This document shows positions 55,401 through 61,520 of a stretch of 64,000 bases of DNA, piece by piece. Positions within the stretch are counted from its first letter, which is position 1. Every line of letters begins with the position of its first letter. This stretch comes from Paenibacillus sp. OV219 (lineage in GTDB: Bacteria; Bacillota; Bacilli; Paenibacillales; Paenibacillaceae), in contig NZ_FOCJ01000014.1 of NCBI RefSeq assembly GCF_900110075.1, forward strand, positions 1 through 64,000, read 5' to 3'. The notes below the pieces were generated by a model. It saw only the letters and a program-made list of their open reading frames with translations, was not told the DNA's origin and did not search any database. A program made the position numbers and the translations under genes.

Positions 55401-55578
55401 GCTGGTCGGCATTAATACGGTTCAATTCGCCACGCCAATGAGCAACCAGATCAGCTACGGTCACTTTTTGAATATTTCCATCTAAGAAGTCAGGAGCTTG
55501 CCATTTATATTTTTTAAGCTTTTTAACAAAATTTTCTTGATAGGTTTTTTCTGCTGCAGTTTTTGGTGCACTACTCAT
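52495..55578 (-). CDS. hsdR: type I restriction enzyme, endonuclease/translocase subunit R
   Basis: The 1027-aa protein has the HsdR domain order. The N-terminal endonuclease has NNRFDLVLLINGLPLINIEQKR (Asp near 145, Glu-x-Lys near 160). Helicase motif I is FVWHTTGSGKTITS, motif II is IIDEAHRTT near 410, motif III-type FGFTGTPLF follows, and then come VI-type segments ending in YSRTNRVFGSNKEFG. A helical C-terminus completes it. It cleaves unmodified DNA after ATP-driven translocation in the R2M2S complex. It is the last gene of the operon, 15 bp after hsdS. Length fits the type IC-like group. Confidence 0.96.
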   Translation of the reverse strand: MSSAPKTAAEKTYQENFVKKLKKYKWQAPDFLDGNIQKVTVADLVAHWRGELNRINADQLEGVELTDNEFKQVMAKVNRISNSYEAAKILAIEESKGKIDGIYRDDNPNITRKQITLTIFKKAEVRGGDSSYKIAREVQTSNNNRFDLVLLINGLPLINIEQKRTDKTLDEAFGQFIRYYRDGEYSNNFMAFSQMMVITSEIATRYFATPKTVGDFNPSFVFHWSDKDNKPINNWQTVVEHFLMIPMAHQMVGDYLVIDEAKDEENRRHMLLRPYQVYALQSVEGAAFGWDNDEKIPHGGFVWHTTGSGKTITSFKTALFLSTRAGFDKVVFLVDRRELDNRTSENFKAYAAYEAVSVDDTKHTYQLKKILKSVKNGIVVTTTFKLNSLVKELEEAHDHSLADKKIVFIIDEAHRTTMGQMMGTIKSYFKKNGLFFGFTGTPLFDENKTKGKVNEKSEVINTTEKLFGPKLHQYTIDEAIADKNVLGFHVDYINTGEFKSYDDLREQLAEKIKEEHPELTEREIERQVQEMSEVDVEKQAQKRGLLAYQDETHIPRVVEEILNNWESQSQGREFNAILTVAYKNRVIAYYNEFKKQLTARGEKLNVAMTFSFGNENDPTPIDPKLVKGMFKDYAVFTGIEFVAGDKKHGEDAYFEDLVERATRGGSGRNSKNIDLIIVADQLLTGYDSKRLNTLYVDRSLELQGLIQAYSRTNRVFGSNKEFGTIINFQYPRLTEQIVDTALKLYGSGGKSSKAIVDTYETAVKKLAIKVIEMIPTLPDPTEWQTIENDEGKKEAFVLAFKDAAEQLNLVGQYYEFIWVEVDFGIDEHTWLQYVGAYKNLTWKPGTPPPPTPINPLVGKTKLAGTQVIDANHILKLIGSKVTSPNGVQTVDSETLRIIYEQIQELSNMGEYEQAKLLKEFVDTELVPGNLSSGLDFDEAFEVWKASKLQNVVNGFSLEWGLDSLLLGKSVNSYSTSQPDVVPYINELISSVDFSKATNQTAGSLLRHNMTLTTKLPAWIAEIKQKYS

Positions 55579-55593
55579 AACTTACGCTCCCTT

Positions 55594-56871
55594 CTATACA
55601 AACATCTCATTTAGGTATGCTTTTTTAATACTTTGTAATTTTTCCAGCTTACGCTGATGAAGGGTGATGAGGTGGTCTAGCTGGGTAAAATATGAGCCGA
55701 TTTCATTCTGCTCGTCAATGGAAGGCAAGCGTATTGGAGTTTCTTTTACTTGCTCAATTGTGTAATGGGCTATTGTTCCGATATGAGAAATACCCCTTAA
55801 ATATCTCCTAAATTCCGGCGAGGTAAAATAAGTATAAAGGTATCGACTATTGAATTTCTCTGTACTCTTTATCCATATTAAATCGGCATCTTTTGAGTAC
55901 AAAGGGTCGTTATTAGGCACAATATAAGGAATTCCAATAGAACCTCCTCCGGTAATCAAAATATCGTCTTTTTCAAGTTTTCCGGAAACCCTTGCTAACT
56001 GTTCATATAGTTCAATTGAGATAAATGCCTTCTCATTTTCTTTTCCTTTGTAAGCAGATACAACATCACTTGACCTGAAAAATGGTATTCCCGATGAAGC
56101 CCATTCTTCTTTATGAACGCGAGCCGCTGATGCTACATTTGTCAGTTCTCCAACCGTACACTGTTCCCAAGCGTCAGTGAATCCGGCAAATCTCCTTCTT
56201 GGCTCGCACTCACCTTCAGCGGGAAACATTTCAGAAAGATAAGCAGATTTTAACGCTTCCGCTTTTTCTAACTTACGCTGATGAAGGGTGATGAGGTGGT
56301 CGAGGTTCTTGAAAAAGGCTCCTATTTTAGTTTGTTCTTCAAGATTTGACGGTACGATAACCTTTAACTGTGACATAGACTTTTGACTTACTCCTTTAGC
56401 TGTTCCTCCACTAGACAAAGCGGATAGTTCTTCAAATGTTTTCGGAGAGCGTAAAAGCACAGCGAGAAAGTCATCGGTAATCTTTTCTGTATTAACATCA
56501 AATGCAATCGTTCGTTGACTTAGAATATATCCATTATTATCAGGTACTTGCGCAACATTTCCCATTGGGGCTTCAGTTGTAAAAAGCACTTGGCCATATC
56601 TTAGTGCACTTCCAGTCATCCATTTATCGTATAGCTCTTGATTTCCATAATGAGCATCTGCGCTTGGATCGATATATCCATTTTTAACATTCAAGGCGGA
56701 TAATGCTAGATAACCCGTTTCACTCCAGTCTAGCCCCAATTTCCTGGGTGTTCTTCCACGAAAATCAATAGTATTTTTGATATTGTCGAAGAATTGTCGC
56801 TGTTCCCAAGATTGATCGTTTTGAAATTCCTTAAATCGCCTTTTTGGCACTATTTTTTTTTGCTCAGTCAT
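55594..56871 (-). CDS. hsdS: type I restriction enzyme, specificity subunit S
   Basis: The 425-aa protein has two target recognition domains (about 20-180 and 225-390). They are separated and followed by near-identical helical conserved regions, LDHLITLHQRKLEKAEALKS (about 191-210) and LDHLITLHQRKLEKLQSIKK at the end. It determines the bipartite DNA target recognised by the methylase and nuclease. The conserved regions are encoded by two identical 30-bp DNA stretches (55648-55677 and 56272-56301). The ATG overlaps the hsdM stop by one base. Confidence 0.95.
   Translation of the reverse strand: MTEQKKIVPKRRFKEFQNDQSWEQRQFFDNIKNTIDFRGRTPRKLGLDWSETGYLALSALNVKNGYIDPSADAHYGNQELYDKWMTGSALRYGQVLFTTEAPMGNVAQVPDNNGYILSQRTIAFDVNTEKITDDFLAVLLRSPKTFEELSALSSGGTAKGVSQKSMSQLKVIVPSNLEEQTKIGAFFKNLDHLITLHQRKLEKAEALKSAYLSEMFPAEGECEPRRRFAGFTDAWEQCTVGELTNVASAARVHKEEWASSGIPFFRSSDVVSAYKGKENEKAFISIELYEQLARVSGKLEKDDILITGGGSIGIPYIVPNNDPLYSKDADLIWIKSTEKFNSRYLYTYFTSPEFRRYLRGISHIGTIAHYTIEQVKETPIRLPSIDEQNEIGSYFTQLDHLITLHQRKLEKLQSIKKAYLNEMFV
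55648..55677. repeat. direct repeat copy within hsdS (distal conserved region)
   Basis: These 30 bases recur exactly at 56272-56301. They code for the conserved helix that joins the recognition domains. Recombination between such copies can exchange or delete a target recognition domain. Confidence 0.95.
56272..56301. repeat. direct repeat copy within hsdS (central conserved region)
   Basis: Exact second copy of the 30-bp repeat at 55648-55677, in the central conserved region of hsdS. The separation is 624 bp, about one recognition domain plus linker. Confidence 0.95.
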
Positions 56872-59432
56872 TACCGCACCACCAATTCACTCATTAAGGC
56901 TTCAAACGCCGATTCCAAGTCTCGACTTTCATCATCAATTGCCGACAACGTATCGGCATAGCGATTGTTCAACATTTGCAACATTCTCAGCTCTGTTTTT
57001 AGCGGTAGCTCTACCAAACGAACCATAGCATCCGCGGCGTTGCCGAACCATTTTTCATACATCAGATTGTCGATTTCTTCGTTTGTCAAAATTAAGATAC
57101 GCTCGTACACGGCTTCCTTAAGCGCTTTTTCTTCATCTTTCACGGCTTTGCTGATCTCTGATTTATCTGCGAATAACTTCTCAACTTTACTCAGTAGGTT
57201 ATATTCAGCTGTTCCCTTGATCGCCTTCTTCAGCTCTAATTTGACTGATTTGTTCTCAAAGGCTTCACCCGCTTCATTCAAGATCTCGCCTAAAGCATTA
57301 GCTTCATCGCTATCTTCAACTTTTGCAGCCTCAATCAAGTCTGACAGCTCAGCTTCAATCTCTTGAATACGAACATTTTTTGATTCGATTTCTTCTAGCT
57401 CATCACTGAATAAACGTTGCGCGATCAACTCATTCGGTACAATACTGCCAAACCAGCCATCTTGCTCTTCACGTTTCTTTTCACCCGTTCCTTTAGTTAC
57501 CATTTTCGGCTCGCGAGTGCGTCCTGCCGTATAGAAATCACTTGACGCAATTATTTCTGTATCATGTGCCAGTGCATTCTTCCAAATCTCAGCCACAATC
57601 TGATATCCATCATAAGCATCAATATACTTAAACTCTGACAACATCACCTTGATTTCAACAAGCATTTCATCCATTAACTGAGTCAAACTACTGCAGTTAC
57701 TTACATTCCGTAGAATACCCCAATATCTATCAATATAAGATTTGGCTTTACCTTCGACTTCTTTTGATGTGTCAATAATGCGCGAGTCACTCAATATATC
57801 TACAGAAATTTCATCAACTGGTTTCAATAGTTCAACATAACCGGCACGAATTTCTCTCAATGATTGTCCCAAAATATCCGACACGGTAGACTGCAAAATC
57901 TTCAAGTCGTCGATGTTCTTCTGAGGAATCCCACCAAGGAGGTGAGCATCTACATCATGAGGAATCTCTTCGTCAAGCGCCTCAATATAGCGAGGAATAT
58001 TCATATTATACTGATTCGCCAGTATTTCCTCACGAGTTGCTAAATGACTGTACCCTTTCTCTTCTCTTCGTTCAACATACGTATCCACGATTTTAGCGAT
58101 GTCTTTTTCTTGTAGCATGTTTTGTTTGCCAACTTTAATAAAGTTGCGAGAGGCATCAATGATTAAGACAGGTTCGCCGATTGCTCGGTTCTTCTTCAGA
58201 ATGATAATAACTACTGGGATACCTGTATTGGTAAATAAATTGCTTGGCAAGCCGATGATGGTATCAATGTAATTCTTCTTGAGCAATCGTTCACGAATCT
58301 CACCTTCAGATGAACCACGGAACAGAACTCCGTGAGGTAAGACAATCGCCATTGTTCCGTTTGTACCTAAGTGGAATAATCCATGTAAAAGAAATGCAAA
58401 ATCTCCTTTGGAGTCTGGTGGCAACACTCCCGCTACTTCAAAACGAGGGTCGCTGACTTTTAAACTTGCTCTGTTCCAGTTCTTCGCTGAATAAGGTGGA
58501 TTCATAACCACTGCATCAAACTGTACACCTTCATTTGGACGTGTTGGATCTTCTGGCCAGTCTTGAGAAAGTGTATCACCGTTTTTAACGGTCATCTTGT
58601 CTGGGCGAACACCATGAAGCAATAGATTCATACGGGTCAAGTTGTAAGTTGCTGTATTCTTTTCTTGTCCGTAATAGCTCAAATCCTTTTGAACATCTGC
58701 ATCTAAATGCTTCTTTACCGTTAATAGTAGCGAACCTGAACCGACAGTCGGATCATAAATTGACTTGATGCCTGGCGTTTTCACAGCGATTTGTGCCATA
58801 ACTTCACTGACTTGGCGTGGTGTGTAGAACTCGCCTGCCTTCTTCCCTGACTCCATCGCAAACTGACCAATGAGATACTCATACGCATCACCCAATACAT
58901 CACCTTTTTGCAATGCCACCATGTTCAAGTCTGCAAATAGCAAAATCAATGCCTTAATATTTTTGCTACGATCGTTTAGGCTGCTACCTAAAGCAGTATC
59001 CGTTAAATCAAGCGCAGAACTTGAGAATAATCCCTTGAAGTCATCCGAATCTCCAGACACGGCAATTGTACGCTCGAAGTTATTCAAACTATCCGTTACT
59101 TTTTGAACTTCAAAATCTCCTGAGTTGATATCTTTTAACCAAGTCTGATAGAGATGCTCGGGTGAAACATAATAACCTAGTATATTTTGAAGCATTTTAT
59201 CTAGCTGTTCACCGTATTCAGCTTTGGCCTTTGTGTACTCCTCAACCAATTCATTGTCAGTCACTTGCCCTAAACCACTGGTCACTTTAAATGCTTCTAA
59301 AGTCTTATCACTCAAAAACTTGTAGAACATCAGCCCAAGCATATAATCTTTGTAACGGCTGGCATCCATTGAACCTCGCAGTTCATTTGCCCCGTCCCAT
59401 AATCTGCGTTTAATTTCTTCTGATGTAATCAT
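56871..59432 (-). CDS. hsdM: type I restriction enzyme, DNA methyltransferase subunit M (long form)
   Basis: The 853-aa protein opens MITSEEIKRRLWDGANELRG, as HsdM proteins do. It has the SAM-binding motif IYDPTVGSGSLLL near residue 229 and the catalytic NPPY in VMNPPYSAKNW near 312, the pattern of an adenine-N6 methylase. The first 520 residues correspond to the usual length. About 330 extra residues follow, rich in charged helices (GYQIVAEIWKNALAHDTEII, IQEIEAELSDLIEAAK, EIDNLMYEKWFG). Other long HsdM proteins share this extension. It modifies host DNA and anchors HsdS. GGAGG lies 8 bp before the ATG; it leads the operon. Confidence 0.95.
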   Translation of the reverse strand: MITSEEIKRRLWDGANELRGSMDASRYKDYMLGLMFYKFLSDKTLEAFKVTSGLGQVTDNELVEEYTKAKAEYGEQLDKMLQNILGYYVSPEHLYQTWLKDINSGDFEVQKVTDSLNNFERTIAVSGDSDDFKGLFSSSALDLTDTALGSSLNDRSKNIKALILLFADLNMVALQKGDVLGDAYEYLIGQFAMESGKKAGEFYTPRQVSEVMAQIAVKTPGIKSIYDPTVGSGSLLLTVKKHLDADVQKDLSYYGQEKNTATYNLTRMNLLLHGVRPDKMTVKNGDTLSQDWPEDPTRPNEGVQFDAVVMNPPYSAKNWNRASLKVSDPRFEVAGVLPPDSKGDFAFLLHGLFHLGTNGTMAIVLPHGVLFRGSSEGEIRERLLKKNYIDTIIGLPSNLFTNTGIPVVIIILKKNRAIGEPVLIIDASRNFIKVGKQNMLQEKDIAKIVDTYVERREEKGYSHLATREEILANQYNMNIPRYIEALDEEIPHDVDAHLLGGIPQKNIDDLKILQSTVSDILGQSLREIRAGYVELLKPVDEISVDILSDSRIIDTSKEVEGKAKSYIDRYWGILRNVSNCSSLTQLMDEMLVEIKVMLSEFKYIDAYDGYQIVAEIWKNALAHDTEIIASSDFYTAGRTREPKMVTKGTGEKKREEQDGWFGSIVPNELIAQRLFSDELEEIESKNVRIQEIEAELSDLIEAAKVEDSDEANALGEILNEAGEAFENKSVKLELKKAIKGTAEYNLLSKVEKLFADKSEISKAVKDEEKALKEAVYERILILTNEEIDNLMYEKWFGNAADAMVRLVELPLKTELRMLQMLNNRYADTLSAIDDESRDLESAFEALMSELVVR

Positions 59433-59653
59433 ATGTATCCTCCATTTTTAATTTTTCAGCTCAGTTGTATTACTATATCAACATTATGCACCAAAACATT
59501 TATCTTCAAATTTGTCTGTCAGAAAAATCGGTTCAAAAAGAAATCGACTGTTGAAGATTTCAAACGAAAAACATGAAAAAGGATAAAAAATGAGAAAGCA
59601 TCTGTAATCCTGTATTGCTGTAAATCCCACCAAACAACAAAAGGATATGACAA

Positions 59654-59728
59654 ATGCCATCCCAGTATATCAACGAAATTCTTGGGTTACCAGAGCTACA
59701 ACTTCATAAGATCGGCGGCGAACTTTAA
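59654..59728 (+). pseudogene. ISL3-family transposase, N-terminal remnant
   Basis: A 24-codon frame reads MPSQYINEILGLPELQLHKI and then GGEL-stop, preceded by AAAGGATATGACAA. The QYINEILGLPELQ start is typical of ISL3-family transposases. The rest of the gene is missing, and no terminal inverted repeats are seen. Confidence 0.7.
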
Positions 59729-59901
59729 ATGGATGTTGCAGTTCCATCCGCCTCGACTACAATCTTGTTCACCAAACGATGATGCATATCAGTCGTAGGT
59801 TCTTTCAGACAAATGAAAATTGCTTGATGGTCTTTCTTCCCCTTCAATATTGGACATGCCACTTTAAGTAGTATAACGTAGGCTGACCCTTTAAGTCGTG
59901 C
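59725..59901 (-). pseudogene. unidentified coding fragment
   Basis: A 58-codon open stretch on the minus strand reads GSAYVILLKVACPILKGKKD then HQAIFICLKEPTTDMHHRLV and IVVEADGTATSI-stop. Composition is protein-like but it has no start codon with a ribosome binding site. I do not recognise the family; it may be the tail of a lost gene. Confidence 0.35.
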
Positions 59902-60102
59902 TCAGACCTTTACGATTAGCTTATAGCTACAGATATATACGGGGGAACCAGTACCTAGCGTCTGAGGATATCGGCATCAGGGGAAGTTTACGCTCATCTG
60001 ACGCGCCTAAAAATTTCTTTAATATCGACTATATGAAACAACCGCCGTTCGGGGTGACTCAACTAAACTAGTCTTGACAAACTTCTCTTATCATTATTAG
60101 TG

Positions 60103-60132
60103 TTGGAATAATTTGTAGAAAAATGGTATAAA
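60103..60132 (+). promoter_or_regulatory. promoter of the orphan coiled-coil gene
   Basis: TTGGAA (60103-60108) and TATAAA (60127-60132) are 18 bp apart, with TGG before the -10 box. A further TTGACA lies at 60074. The gene start is 35 bp downstream. Confidence 0.6.
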
Positions 60133-60166
60133 TAAGCTACGACAGCTATATAGGGGGCATACTTTT

Positions 60167-61321
60167 ATGGATCATGGGAGATATGGATTAACATTAACTA
60201 GAACAGTTAATGAAATATTCGACCCTTGGGAACTTTCTAGCTTTATTAATAATTTCGGAAACGAATACTATAAATTAGACCTATTAAGAACTATCTCTAA
60301 AGAGTTACAACATGGAGTATCACCTAGAAACTTCATAATTTTAAATAATCCTATTAAAAGAAGGTATCTAAACTTTGATTATGTTGATTTGACAAAAGAT
60401 AATCACTTTTTTGCGTTTCAATCAATTGGATATCCTATAACTTTATACCCTAATAAGATGATATTAAAAATATCAATACTGATTAGATTGTATAAAAAAT
60501 TAAATGCAATACTTACACGTAATATCTCTCCCAGTATTCTATTTCAAGCTTCCAAATTAATAGATGATTCTTTTTCTGATGCTCTTGATGAATTAACATC
60601 TGCGGCAATTAGTAAATTACCAAAGACAGCTACTGGAACATTAAAGAACAATATTTTGAATCAAAAAAAGGAATCAGAAAGTGAATTTAACGAATACCTA
60701 AAATACGATAGTGACATAGATGATTATATTGCCAGTTTAGATGACAAAGAAAATCACTATTCATTAGAGAAGTATCCTATATACTTTAATAGTTTTTTTG
60801 AAGCTTTTAATAAAATTCAGAAGCCATTAATTGGAGTGTATTTAGAGGAAGAAAATAAAGTTAAAATTCTCTGCTCCAATCATTTAATTAAAAGAAAAGA
60901 AACGTTACCTGAACTCGACTTTAAGAGCTTCGGACATAATAGCCCTTCTTTCTTTGATATATTGCCTAGTGTAGCTCAAGTAGGAAAAACTATCTATGAC
61001 GCAACTCAGGAACAAAAAGTAAGGGATGCACAAATAAGAACAGAACAACTTACTCAAGAATATATAGCCGAAAAAATAGAAACCGAAAAAGTTAAAAGAA
61101 AGTATCTTGAAGAACAAATAAAAAATTTGCAACAAAAAAATCCAACTCAAAACAATGAAATAATTACAATCGATCAAGATATTATTAATATTCCTACTAC
61201 CCACGTTAAAATTCAAGCTTTTGGCGCATATAATCAGCAGGTGAAAAGCATGAACGACTTACTAAGAAGAAACAAACTTGTTGTAAGTGAATACGAAAGT
61301 AGAGTTGATCAACAAGCTTAG
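60167..61321 (+). CDS. unrecognised protein with C-terminal coiled coil
   Basis: A 384-aa protein, very AT-rich in codon use (many AAA, AAT, ATA codons) and the only rightward gene of the island. I recognise no family. The first 200 residues look globular, with an IRLYKKLNAILTRNISPSILFQ helix and DDSFSDALDELTSAAI. An acidic YDSDIDDYIASLDDKEN linker follows. A strong coiled coil runs from about 285 to 325 (EQKVRDAQIRTEQLTQEYIA), and a tail ending at 384 completes it. AGGGGG precedes the ATG by 9 bp. There is no membrane segment or signal. Its setting, between a type I system and a giant helical protein, suggests a defence or anti-phage role by position only. Confidence 0.8.
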   Translation: MDHGRYGLTLTRTVNEIFDPWELSSFINNFGNEYYKLDLLRTISKELQHGVSPRNFIILNNPIKRRYLNFDYVDLTKDNHFFAFQSIGYPITLYPNKMILKISILIRLYKKLNAILTRNISPSILFQASKLIDDSFSDALDELTSAAISKLPKTATGTLKNNILNQKKESESEFNEYLKYDSDIDDYIASLDDKENHYSLEKYPIYFNSFFEAFNKIQKPLIGVYLEEENKVKILCSNHLIKRKETLPELDFKSFGHNSPSFFDILPSVAQVGKTIYDATQEQKVRDAQIRTEQLTQEYIAEKIETEKVKRKYLEEQIKNLQQKNPTQNNEIITIDQDIINIPTTHVKIQAFGAYNQQVKSMNDLLRRNKLVVSEYESRVDQQA

Positions 61322-61520
61322 ATCCAAAAGAGTTAAATACAGAAAAAGAGGGGTTCGCCGCCCCCCCTTTGCTATTTCCGCCAATACATCTCCGATTTAA
61401 TTGTCCTTCCGCACTAACAGTGAGCAACACTCCACATGTGTTGAGTAGACAGTATGAACAAATGCATATGATGTGCCCTCACCCAGCATTTTGAAAGAAG
61501 CCCCTAAGTTACTTCTTTTA

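Larger units (their letters stand above)
59433..60166. other. gene-poor scar between the hsd operon and the orphan gene
   Basis: About 730 bp with no intact gene. It contains an ISL3-type transposase start remnant (59654-59728), an unidentified minus-strand coding fragment (59725-59901) and, at the right end, the promoter of the next gene. The mix of truncated pieces suggests repeated insertion and deletion. Confidence 0.7.
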
